A stretch of 64,000 bases of DNA from Kryptolebias marmoratus. Lineage: Eukaryota > Chordata > Actinopteri > Cyprinodontiformes > Rivulidae. Shown piece by piece: positions 1-29,500 of this stretch (positions are counted from its first letter, which is position 1; every line of letters begins with the position of its first letter). The notes beneath the pieces were generated by a model that had not been told where the DNA came from, did not search any database, and saw only the letters and a program-made list of their open reading frames with translations. The stretch lies in assembly GCF_001649575.2 (NCBI RefSeq), contig NC_051440.1, positions 16,886,600 through 16,950,599 of the forward strand, given 5' to 3'. A program made the position numbers and the translations under genes.

Positions 1-88
1 GCTCAACCATCGCACCCCCCACCAATGAGTTCACCTTATCTAAGACAGAGGGAAGACGTAAAGCAGCATAAACATCTGTCCTTCCCCA

Positions 89-110
89 ACACACACACAC
101 ACACACACAC
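89..110. repeat. (AC)n microsatellite
   Basis: About eleven AC units. The rest of 1-910 is AT-rich upstream sequence with no gene that I can see. Confidence 0.9.
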
Positions 111-910
111 CTTAAGTCCCTATTGAGTTTCTTGTTGCTGACAAGTGGCTGCCAGTATCTGTTTAATTTAGAATACTGTGTTGATTAGTGAGCTTAGGAG
201 AAAAAGACAGATTGACTCAATGGGGTGATTGAGTGGAAGGCTGCTGTGTGACTAAGTGAATGTGTGCACACTGAATATGAACATGTTTTGTAATAACATC
301 TACTATTTTTCCCAAATTTATTTTGTAGTGAGCCTCATTTGTATCACTGGTAACTTCAATATCAACATTTATAGTCTTATGTAATCAATAAACTGGTTAT
401 TGATAAACCACAAAGTAATAAACAGCACTACATAGGGACATAAACCTTAATAGAGTGATTTCAAAAATTTAGCAAACCATGAAACACCAAGATGGGAGTT
501 TAGAGAGAATCCAGAAATCAAATTGATTGAAAGATTAAAAAAAATATCAGCAACATATACTTAGTGTAATTGTAAAAATCCAGAAAACTGTGGTCATAAA
601 TGTATAAAAATATCCTGATTGTTGAGGCTGTATTTTCTGGTGGTATTGGCTTATTTAATTATTTTTGATTCATTTCACAGAAACAATGGTCATTAATGAA
701 CAGGGGTTTACCCTGTAAATGTGCCAGATTTAGCCACGGAGTTAATCGTTTATTTGGTGTCCTGGGCATGTTGATAGTAAAACACATAAAAATGAATAAA
801 ATCATAATAAATTAAAATTGTTTGCGTTGTTAAGTCTGCAACAGATGGGGTTGCAAGTTTCACACAATGTCAATTTGTGGGTAGAGAGTTGAAAAGTTTG
901 ACAGCCCATA

Positions 911-1545
911 AATGATAGCTCAGATGTTTTGAAATGGGGTTATATGAAAAGGCTATGAACAATTTATATCTTACCTGTCGTTGAATGACCTCAGTTCAGA
1001 AAAATAAAGTTTAATTCTAACCAGACTGATCAGTTAACAAATAGTTTACGCAAAGACCAAAGTGGACTGCTGCTTGAGAACATCCACAACTAGTGTCCAG
1101 AGGACTCACATGTTACTCAACTTTTCAGTCTCAAGAACTTCATAGTTTTATGTGAGCACTATATTGTAAACGTTTACATTGCTTTTATGTTTACATATTA
1201 TTTACATAGATTTTCATGACTATTTCCAAATGCAAATGGCTCCAGCGCATTTAGCTGGAACACCTCCAATGCAGCCTTGGACAATTTCTGCAGGATTATC
1301 ATAATACTGTAATTCTGTTGAAAATATATGTTGTAATTCTGTCGTAAACCACTATAAAAGACTGCGATTGAATTTGTTAGGGCAGCAGTCCACTTTAGTC
1401 TTGGTCCTACTTGAACCAGCTGTTAGTTCAACAGTCATTAAATCACCTAAACTGAAGTTTTTCAAAGAACTTCAACAAGTAAGATACTTAAGTTCATAGC
1501 CTTTTTTTTGCAGAGCCCCACTTCAAACGATCTGAACTATCCTTT
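911..1545. mobile_element. Foldback MITE with long inverted arms
   Basis: The left arm (about 911-1074) and right arm (about 1381-1545) are inverted copies. The outer ends carry AGCTCAGATGTTTTGAAATG on the left and CACTTCAAACGATCTGAAC on the right. The inner ends carry AAAGTGGACTGCTGC and GCAGCAGTCCACTTTAG. About 300 bp separates the arms. Single arms or whole copies recur at 3170-3362, 22236-23015, 42850-42985, 53762-53940 and 56170-56705. It lies 0.4-1 kb upstream of the hgf start. Confidence 0.65.
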
Positions 1546-1689
1546 AATAAACATGCTTTTAAAAACATATCTGTAACAGGTTACTTCTTACCCTAACGAT
1601 CTGTTTAATGAGTAGAAGGGAAAAAAAGCAAGACCAGACGTCTTTTCACCCCTGAGTAATTAGTTGCATAATTTGCTCGCATGCACTCC

Positions 1690-1940
1690 TTTGACACCAT
1701 AAACAATCTGCGATCCAAACGGGCGCACGCACGCGCGCGCGCACAGAGGCAGGGAGGGGGAGGGGACGGTGGGGAGAGACAGGATGGAGGGTGGGGAGGG
1801 GAGGGAGGCGACCAAGCGTACTTAGAGGGGGAGACGCATCATCTGTGCAGAGGTGGAAGCAACATCTCCTGGTTGCAGTCAGACGGCGCAGCGGGCAGCG
1901 TTTCCCTTCGGTTCTCCAGCTGTCACCCCGGGACCAGGCC
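1690..1940 (+). promoter_or_regulatory. hgf: hgf GC-rich promoter and 5' untranslated region
   Basis: This is the only strongly GC-rich stretch in the first 20 kb. It has a CG/CA dinucleotide run at 1722-1746 and purine-rich G-tract blocks (1752-1835) that could bind Sp1/KLF factors. It lies directly upstream of the hgf start codon at 1941. I see no clear TATA box, so initiation is probably dispersed. The transcription start cannot be placed from sequence alone; the 5'UTR is probably the last 100-150 bases. Confidence 0.5.
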
Positions 1941-19703
<17,763 letters not shown>

Positions 19704-20610
19704 AGACTGAAAAAAAAATCACTATCAGAAGACTACATCAAAACTAGAACCTCTTGTCTTTAACTCTAACGGTGCACTCAGGACATCTGGTTTCTGTGAC
19801 GTGTATACCTGTGGGGTCTGCAAATGAAGATGAAGGTCTGAGAATGCACTTACACTATGATGTAAGATTTAAAATCATCAGCAAATGCCACATCATTTCT
19901 ACTGTAAACATCACTGATGGCAAATATGAAGAAAATGTGTTTCTTTTCATAACACAAACCACTGGAACAGCTAATAATGAAAAGGTTTCAATATAAGCGG
20001 GCTGTAATAAAGACTAAAGTCTTTGAGTTAGAGGCAAAGCAGGAAAATAAGTAGTTGATTGTCACCCATTTTCCAATTTTCCACCGGACTACCAGAGATC
20101 TGTGTATGTGAGTACTCTCAATTCCTGGCATTACTTGAATAATTTGAACACCAAATGCAACACTTCAACAGTTCCCTTTGTGTAGCATATCGGCAGATCA
20201 CTGAGAATTCCATCCAATGAAAGAGCAATGATAAGGGCACTCTCACCAAGCTCCATGTATCTCCAGGGACTCCAGTGAAGTAGTCCTTAATGTAAATAGT
20301 GTTTTTATGAGTGTTTGTGACACTCTAAATGCAATTTAGGTCTTATAGATCTATGACACGAATGTTGTTGTATGTTTTTACAGCTTAGGTATTCAGTCAA
20401 GTTTCTGTTTCATAATAATGTCAGAACTAACTCAGTTTTTAGGCCTGTAAAGTTGTCACAGTACCACGGACTGTGGGTCTGGGATGCTTTCTGGGGAAAA
20501 AATGAATGAATGATTACCAAATCCTTAAGGGAATCAAACAATAATAAACTATATCACTCATGCGGACACACTTTTTTTAAATAAAATATTTCAAGTGTCA
20601 GTTCTTATGT
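19704..20610 (+). other. hgf: hgf 3' untranslated region with candidate poly(A) signals
   Basis: Non-coding sequence follows the hgf stop. AATAAA hexamers occur at 20006-20011, 20543-20548 and 20580-20585. The last is followed within 50 bases by a TG/T-rich block (20605-20645), a good downstream element, so the main cleavage site is probably near 20600. The end point is inferred, not observed. Confidence 0.45.
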
Positions 20611-21008
20611 TGTGTTTGTATTTGTTTGTTTTTTTGTTTTTTTGCATCAGTGTCTATGCAAAAAGACATCTGCAGAGGTAGAGAATTTACGTGTCTGTGT
20701 ATGTTTGAGCCAGACCTGAGTGAAATATCAGATCTTGGCAGACGCCCACGTTTTCCACTCTGGATGTTAGTGTCACAAAGATAGTTGCCTTAAACTTTGT
20801 GGATGGGATGGTCAGAAATAGGCTTCAGTGTAAGAACCCTTAAAACAAATTACTTGACTTTTTGTCCCAATGTTAGTCATTGAGATGCCTTCATATAATA
20901 ATTACATTCTGTCTGTACAAGTGTGACAAATTGGTTTTCATTCTCTTTATATGTGTGTTTACAGAAATATGCTGCAGCTGCTATATTCAACAGGTTGTAA
21001 TATTGTCT

Positions 21009-21054
<46 letters not shown>

Positions 21055-22235
21055 CATGAAGTTCATCTTACGCAGTGTGATTTATATTAAACACTAACAT
21101 TTGAAATGATCCTTCTTTATTTTATATTTTTCACAAAGATTCCAACTTAAGTCATATTTTACATGTCATTTTCTTTATGAAAGCCAAATGTGTAGTTATA
21201 AACATTTCTCTTGCACATCATAGAATTAAAATAAACTGCATTGTGCTTCTTTGCCAGAAGATGGCACCACAGCAGCACAGAGATTGCAAGGATGAGTAGG
21301 TAATCTTGCTAATCTCTCTCTTGCATGCACACACTCACAAACCCACACAGTGACACAATCACATCCCTATTTTAATAGGCCACAGTCTTATCCATTTAAA
21401 TATACATAGCACACATAGCTGCGCACACTATTGTAGTTATTCTTGATGAGATATTACAACAGACTTGTAATGATGACAAACAAATAGATATGAGGTGCAT
21501 AGGAGTACATGTGTGTGAGAAGGACTGGGAATTGGGGAGTATAGAGGTTGAAAAGTGGCGACTGTGAGTTAAAGATTAAATGCTGAATCCATTGATGCTG
21601 AATTAAGGACCTTATAGCGCAAGCAGAAAAATACACTGGAATCAACATTTTTCTGTTGCAGCGCTGAGGTGTGCGCTGATGTTGACATAATGCACACATA
21701 CACAGAACACACACACACACATAATAACAGGTACTGTTACTGAGGCTGTGAGGCATCAAAGAGAGATGATGTCTTAGAAGTTTACTTTCATCTTTGAGTC
21801 AACCGGACGGATATGTAGACAAGAGGACAGCGACAAGAGTTTCACCCCATCCATTCATAAACTACATGCACTGTGAGATATGTGTTTTGCAGAACACAGC
21901 AAGGATCCACTTCTGTAAAGGGGTAAAATGTGTTCAATTTGCCAAGAAAAGAATTTATTGAAGAAAATGCAAAATTAAAATAAGCATTAAACTGAATTTT
22001 AAACAACTGATTTTTCTTCATGAACCTTAACTAAAGTTGGTGTTGATAAACTGATAAATACATAAGCCTGAGGTTCAAGTGATCAGTTTTTTATGGACTT
22101 AAAGTGACATAAACATAACCAGCATAGTCAGATAGTACATATAGCCATAACTATTATTTTACATAAAAAAATAATTTTTTTAAGCATAGTCTTAAAATGA
22201 ACGTGTCTACTTTTAAAACAAAACAGGACGCTAGT
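20611..22235. other. Intergenic sequence downstream of hgf
   Basis: AT-rich with no credible gene. It contains a TA microsatellite (21012-21050) and a CTCF-like motif at 21254-21267 (CCAGAAGATGGCAC). Confidence 0.6.
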
Positions 22236-23015
22236 TTCAAAGTGATCAGATCTTTTGAACTGGATTCTGTGGAAAGTTTACAAATAAGTAAAAATATTAG
22301 GACAGTAATATGTAGTTATGGACCTGTTTGACATAACTGTTAGCTTGTCAGTCCTTTCAGTAGACTCTTTCACAAAACTGTTCTGTGAAATGGCCACAAT
22401 AAGCAGTTCATCTTTATGCTGCCTCTAGCCGTTCATAAAACACAGATGGAGCCAGCCAAGTCTCACACAGATTTGAGCTTTCAGAAATGAAGTGAGCCTT
22501 GCAGAACTATGTGGGGCACAAAGAAGTAAATGTGTGACAGACGACTCCCTCATATCATTTTCAATCATGACAAATTAAATTTAGCAATTCTCTTTGTTGT
22601 TAACTATTTTTTCAAACTAAATGCAAAGTTGCTGTGTGCCATTATCAATCATCCCTCTATCAGAAAATGTATTTGAAGTTGTTTAATCCCTCAACCAGGT
22701 CGCACAGACCGTATGTCATCACTTCATTACATTAATGAGCCGCAAAGTCAGCTTACTTTTTCACATATTGACTGTTACGGCTCTGTTACTACCTCACTTC
22801 CCAGCACAATGGCACATCAGGGGTGTGTTGGCTTTGACCCGGTCCATTCAGAAATCATACCGAGGTTGTTGGAAGGCATCTAAGTCCTGGCTTGAAGTGT
22901 CTTGTGAAAGAACTAGGTAAAAATATCCAAACAGAGAATTCAAAGAGCTAATACAACAGGAAAGATATTAATTGCACATGAACTTTCCACAGAACCCCAC
23001 TTCAAAACTATTCCT
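22236..23015. mobile_element. Composite repeat: foldback MITE arms around an inner repeat
   Basis: The left side (22236-22400) carries the arm sequence (GATCAGATCTTTTGAACTGG). The right side (about 22950-23015) carries the mirrored arm (ACAGAACCCCACTTCAAAAC). Between them lie two segments repeated elsewhere in the window: 22440-22540 resembles 18320-18430 (hgf intron 16), and 22690-22915 resembles the reverse complement of 48115-48345. It is probably a longer member of the same DNA-transposon family. Confidence 0.5.
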
Positions 23016-23985
23016 TGAAGGTGGGTGTATGCAGCAATGTGCATTTTAGACCCTCCTTATATTTATGCTATATATTTCAGTGAGAAGATGAGTGGGAAAA
23101 TGATTTGGGAAAAGATGGAAAATGATGAAGACTGATTATTCCAGCAAAAGGCTTTTAAAAGCCACAGGACTCCTATAACAGATCATTGAGTTTCAGATTT
23201 AGTTAAGAGTATCTCTCATAATCGAATTGGGTTGTCTTTGTAATGTCATTAAAACTCTTTAAACTCTTTTTAGGCACATCTCTTTTCTCTGTGGTCTCAT
23301 CAGCTTAAGGCCTCTGCTGAGCATATGTGTGTGTGTGTGTGTAAATTTAAGTGTTATATGCAACAACTGAGTGTGTAAGGTAATACAAGACTTTTAAAAG
23401 TATTCTTCTCCAATCACCATTTCATCCTGTAACATGACACACCTTCTTACACTAATGCTTACTTTACCTTAAAAGTATCATTTCCTCGGTGTCTTTAAAC
23501 CTGCATATTGCCTTATTAGCATACTAAAAAATGCAAATGACATTTATACAGTAAAACTGATATTATTCAAATTGTTTGCTAAAGGGCTCAAACATAGAAA
23601 GAAATAATCAAAATGATCATAATTACTGAAATGAAAAAAACAACAACAAAAAAAGCAAACATCAGATGTTACTTTAAACATGAAACCCCACAAAAGTATC
23701 CATTACTTATAAATTAAATAAAGCCATTTTTAAATAAACCTCTTAACTGACTCACTCAATCACTGCCTGACTCATATCTAACATTATTTTCAATTACTCA
23801 GACATTCAACATTACACACCATATTATTATGTTGTGTCATTGTTTGTTGAGCCAAAACTAAACTGAAAATAAAAGCAGTGTGAAACATAAAATCTTAAAA
23901 ACATGCCATGAATTTAGCAAGTTTTAGTTGCAATAGTTTAAAACCATCGTTTTTTGATTGACTGTATCATTCTTTAATTAACACT

Positions 23986-24617
23986 TGTTACATGCCTGTC
24001 AGGCTGGTTGTTTGTTTTTCTTTCCCCTCCCCCTTCTTTTGTTCCTCTTCACAGGTAGGAGGGAAGCTAGTGCCAATCTCCTCTAATTAGATCCTCTCCA
24101 CCATGGGCCAATCAGCATCCAAGGAGGCCTTATATAAACAGCTCACCTTAGGAACAGGGGCCTGCTCCACCTGGCTTGCTAGCTGCTGCATGTTATGTGT
24201 TTTGGGCTCTCAGTGTGAAGGTTTGTGGTGGGAATTAGAGGACTAGGTAAGTTTGGGGTACCCCGTACATTTTCATCACGTAGTTGTTTTTCTGTTATAT
24301 ACACTAGGTAAGTAGGTGGGTGCCATCCATGTAAAGGTTTGGTGAAACTTTTGTTAGATCAAGTAGGAAGGGTTTTCTTTTCTATTTTGTTTGGTGTAGC
24401 ACAGATGATAGTTAGGCCCTGTTTTGTTTTATTAGTTTCTTTGATTTGGCACCACCTAACTGTCCCTTTCTCCCCCACAGTTTGTACAAGCCTTCTGGGA
24501 TTTTTATTATCTTATTATCAATAAATCCCTCCTTTTTTTTCCACATACACTTGGACTCTGTTGAATTTTGTGGTTGTCGTGTTACTCCCCTTGTCACCAA
24601 AAGGGTGGGCCGTAACA
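23986..24617 (+). mobile_element. Solo LTR of an LTR retrotransposon
   Basis: The 632-bp unit starts TGTTAC and ends GTAACA (perfect 6-bp inverted ends, TG...CA). It is flanked on both sides by CACT (23982-23985 and 24618-24621), a 4-bp target duplication. Inside are a TATA box (TATATAAA, 24131-24138) and an AATAAA signal (24520-24525) in the order expected for U3-R-U5. No gag/pol lies beside it, so it is a recombined solo LTR. The length of the duplication would suit Ty3/gypsy-like elements, but the family is not assigned. Confidence 0.75.
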
Positions 24618-25479
24618 CACTAAATAAGAATTTTTTTTTTTTGTATTATTTTTATGGTACAGTCAAAGATAGCAAAGTGGAGTTATGTGGATGCAAAACA
24701 AGGCTAAATCAGTTCCCCTCCAGCACCACTTAAGAGTAACTGATGTGTATGTGAATGCTGTGTTTGCTTTTTGCCAAATGTGGTCTTGTACATTACAGAC
24801 AAAGAAGAGAGGAAAAATGTTTCTGTTTTTGGCAATCTTCCCAAGAAAGCCACAATTGTTCTACTTGGGTTTAGGGGCTTTTGTGTTATTATTTCTGGGT
24901 TTAATGTTTAGGGTAATTTTTATTTTTTTGGTTTTGTGGTATATTATTGTGTTTGGTTGTTGTTCTTGTTTCATGTTTTGTATTATTATGTTTTAAATAA
25001 TCTGTTTCCTGCTTTGGTTCAGCTGGATTTGCTTTCTTCTCTCCTTTCACACCTGGACCAAATTAGCTATTTATACCATCTGCAATGTATTAGTCATTAT
25101 TTCCCTCTTTATAAATATGCCCTAGGTTTTTTTCTGTCAATTCCTTGTGGTTAAGCTTTAAAAGGAAGAGAGGAGTCTGTCATACAGTATGTCAGCCCTA
25201 GTCAAAGTTTGCAATAGTGTTAGCTTTATGATGGCTATCATCTAACTGCATGCCTAAAATAAAACTAGCTAACTATGCTGCCATTTTCGGAAACATGCAT
25301 ATTTCAGGGAATGCTAAAATTTTCTGTTTTTGTTTTGCAGGGTTCAGTAAAGGTCATTGAACTACAGAAAATATCTTTAGTCTATGGCTGATTTGTGAGA
25401 AATATATTGAGCTAGTATATTGAGTCTACCATACTTTTGTAAATTACAAGAAACGTTTTTAAAGAATTTATCAAGAAGG

Positions 25480-26520
25480 TCTATGGGCAGTCATGAGACT
25501 TATCAACATTTGTAGAAGCATAATCAATACCATAGAGCCATTGAACAAGGCAGCAAAGAGAATGGTAATGATCAGTAACAACTTCACTGAGTGTTTTCCA
25601 ACTACAGTTGGCATCCATTAAGGATGTCTACTCTTGCTTAAATTGTGTGATATATTCTTGGAACATATCATGTCTGAGGCACTGATAGAAAATGATTCCT
25701 CTAAAACTGTAAAGAAGAGAAATCAGCAATCTTTGCTTTGCCAGTGACATTGGCCTCATGAATTGTTCTACCAATGATCAAGCCAGTAAAGCAAAGAACT
25801 TAGACTCTGTGAGTGGTCATCATGGCATGAGATTAGTCATGAGAAAACCAAATTCATGGTATCTGGTACACAGGATCATGTCAAAGTGAACATCAGGGAG
25901 ACAGAGCTCAAACAAGTTAGAGAATTCCCATACCTTGGGCTGTTGTTCACATCAGAGGGCAACTCAGGTAGAGAGGTCAAGACAACCACTGCTAGTGCCC
26001 TAGCAAGACTCAAACTTGTTTGGAAGGACAGATCAGTGTTGCTGGCTACCAAAGTTAGACTATTATGTCCACTTGCCTTGTTAGTCTTTCTCTATGCTGC
26101 AGAAACCTGGACTCTGAATGCTGAAATTAAAAAAAGGATATGTGCATTTGAAATGGCCTGCTACTAAAGCCTGCTTCAGGTCCATTGGTCCTACCACAGT
26201 ACAAATGCTGAGATCCTCTGAAAAGTCCATGTCTTCATTGGAGATCATCAATCCTTCCAACTGTAGTTCAAGAGGAAGAAACTGAAGTGGTTTACCCACA
26301 TAGTGATAGCCAAAAGAACTTTGTCAAACATCCTCCACGAAAAAGCTGGAACCTGTAAAAGGGGACATCAATGACAGATGACAACCTTACCTGGATAGGG
26401 GTACCTTTCTATGCTCTCACCTGCCTTGTTGAGGATCAGCCAATGTGGGGGTTGTTGGTGAATAATGTTTGTATTACTCCCATGACAATAGGCTAATGGA
26501 CTGATGTTGATGATGATGAC
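25480..26520 (+). mobile_element. 5'-truncated, decayed non-LTR retrotransposon (RTE-like reverse transcriptase C-terminus)
   Basis: An open stretch at 25856-26167 has the C-terminal pattern of fish/invertebrate endonuclease-reverse transcriptases: KTKFMVSG, FPYLGLLFTSEG, LYAAETWTLN, KKRICAFEMACY. After a stop, a second frame continues KLKWFTHIVIAKRTLSNILH with KAGTCKRGHQ. Upstream, 25620-25790 retains traces of the RT core in broken frames. The copy ends near 26520 in a GATGATGATGA run, typical of RTE tails. It is full of stops and frameshifts and not functional. The clade is inferred from motif style. Confidence 0.7.
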
Positions 26521-29500
26521 TAAATTATAAATGGATTCATTTACGATGAATATACAGTAGTTGAAACCCGTGTTAAAGATTCTACATATGAGCTCAAAAA
26601 AAATCAGATTTCTCCATGGCACACTGAAGGGGCAATCTTGTAAATCTGGCAAATGTCAGATTACTATGTACACATTCTGAGTTTCAAGATTATTTTTGTG
26701 CAGAGCTAATGTTGCATCTCATAGCTCCACAGGCTGTGCAACCACTCAGAGAACTAAAGTTACAGGAGTTATATGCTCAGCGGATTAATTTCTGCAAAGC
26801 CAGGGAGAGTTGAGGATCACCGCCAACAGCCACCTCATTTTTCACATAGACTTGTTTTTCATTTTTCACCTAGTTTTACAAACTGTCAGCAGAGACAGCT
26901 GGGATTAACAGATACAGCTGCAACAAAAGCTTATCACGGCCTGATTCATCCTTTCCCTTGCTTGCATGCTCGCATTGGGCAACTATGTTTACAACTTTGT
27001 TTACATCTAGATAAGAGAAAAAAAGAGTAATATTTGATTGGTATTATATATCTGAACAGTTTTGTATGGTTAAAAAGAATTGAGCTATTTTTTGTTGCCT
27101 TAATACTGGGGTTCATTTAAGATGTTTTGGTCTGAATCTACAGTGGACACAAAACATTTTAAAACCTGTTTTATTCATTGTTTTAATTAGTTGTGTTTGA
27201 ATGGGTAAATAAAATGTTTCTGCTGTGATGCAATAAACCCACTTGTCTTTATTTAGCAATGTAAGAAATGCCAAGAGTATTTGTATACATGCTTATTGGG
27301 GTGAAAAATAGAAACATTACTCCCTGGGTGTTTTGCAGTGTTTTTGTGACAAACCTAAAATTTGTCTTGTCTAAAAAAAAGAAGTACATACAGCTGCAAA
27401 AAATTATTGGACTTCTGAAACCCACAACAAGACATATTCCCTGAGTAGAACAGAGTATGACCACTGATTCCAAGGCTACTAAATATATAATTATTCAGCG
27501 TTTTCTATCATGATGACAGTTGTGCCATCAAATATTATCATAAGATAAAACAGGACAATAGAAGAAAGAAAAACAAGAAGAGAGACTCAATTACATCTGC
27601 TGAGATGAAAGGTACGCAGTAATTGATGTACAACAATAACTTGTGACTGACAAACATTAGGCTTTCATTGCTTTCATCTGAAGTGTGACAGAAAATGTGT
27701 TACAATAATGTGCACCTTGTTTTTTAACCATGGAACTAGACTAAACCATTTGCTAGCAAGGTCCTGTTTTATACTCATTTGGAAATTCTTTTGTTGTTGG
27801 CTGCATAATGAATAATTGAATAATTATTTGGAAACTGAATCTCCGTTTAATATTTCTGAAGATTTTAAGCTGCAGACATATTGCAAACATGTGCCAGCTT
27901 ATGGCAAATCTGCTTTCCCAAAATTTTTTGCCAGTGCACAAAGAGATTTGGTTGTCAGGCTCAGATAATTTAGTCTCCCAAAAAAATCTCACCTTCGGCT
28001 GGCTCTGCATTTTTTAAGATATCTCAAGGACTGGATCAATGAGTGTGATAAATCAGTTCCTGTGGCTGTGGCTCTGCTGATATGAATCATCAGTTATTCG
28101 ACCAGAACCACAGGAGGCTGCATGACAGATTGAGAGACAGACAGGCAGAAAAGCAGGTAGGCAGGAACGAAGTAGGTGAATCATCTGATGGTGGGGAAAA
28201 AGGCTGGGGGTCATTGAACAGCATAGTGTGGGAGATCACAAGATTTTAAAAGTGACAACCAACTTCCTTTTTTATCCATTGGTGTTTCACTTTAAAAATG
28301 ACTTTCCATATGGAAAACCTATGATTTTTGAGAAAAGCATAAAAAGATATTGTCAAAAGGAAAGCAAACGAAGATGCAATGTGCATAATGCTAAAAATCC
28401 CATTTTACATATATGTGTGATTATTGTTTTTGTGTTGTTTTGTTTTGTTTTGTTTTTTACACATCTATAGTACTTTTTAATGTTAAAGCTCTTTGTTATA
28501 AATTATTAATAATTACACATTTCATTTTTTCTAAGGACATGATGCAACCAGCAACCAGTCCCATGTAAGATGACTTTCAGTTACTATTATCTTATCCATC
28601 ATGTTTTTTGAAAGGGCTGATCAGCTATTCTGGCAGTCATTAGTCTGTCAATCTGTCTGACAGTCCTTCTGAGATTTTTTCTTTCACCTTGCCGCTATCT
28701 GCCTGACTCTTTCTATCAGACTCAAGCATGTTTTATCTGCGTAAAGTACATCACAGTGAAGTAACATCTCCCAAGACAGCCAGGAAGCTGATAGGCATCA
28801 CTCTACAAACAGGCTGTTTCTCCCAGGACTCTGCACAAAGATAATGCGCTGTTTCTTTTTCTCCTATTTTTTCCTTCAGTCTGTCTCTGTCTTTGACTGT
28901 CTCACTTTGTTTCCCTACCATCCTCTTCTCTCTGTTTTTTCCCTGTATGTATGTATGTATGCATGTATGTATCTCTCTCTGCTCGTCTCCATTTTTGCCA
29001 TCTCTCTCTGTCAGGATGATCTTATGGGGATAGAGGTGCGTTAACTTCCCCAGCCAGAGTTCCTGCAGATATTAGCCTTCTGTGTTCACACTAACCCAGG
29101 ATGGAATTAGAAACACAACCCCCTGTGTGAGCAAGACGCAGATACTTTAATGATGCACGGTGAAATTATGCTGCAGGAGTGCTAAACGTGTTTGAATTTT
29201 TGCTCAGTGCCAGTTGTCCTACTGTGTGAGTGTGTCCAGTGCGTCACCCTGCTTTCTCAGGCCCAGGTTTCAGTGGTGCTCACCATCTGGTAACCAGGGG
29301 ATACAAGGCACAGAAAAAGCTATGTATGCCACCAACTACCCTTTGACGTCACAAACTTTTTTATGTTTTCTCCTCTTCTTCATTCTGTTATTTTGAAAAA
29401 AAAAAAAAAATAGACTGCCTGTCCAAAAATAAAAATTTAAAAAATCACCATATTTGTATTGGTCTGACCCTTCCATTTAAAACATTTTTCAGAAAACGAT

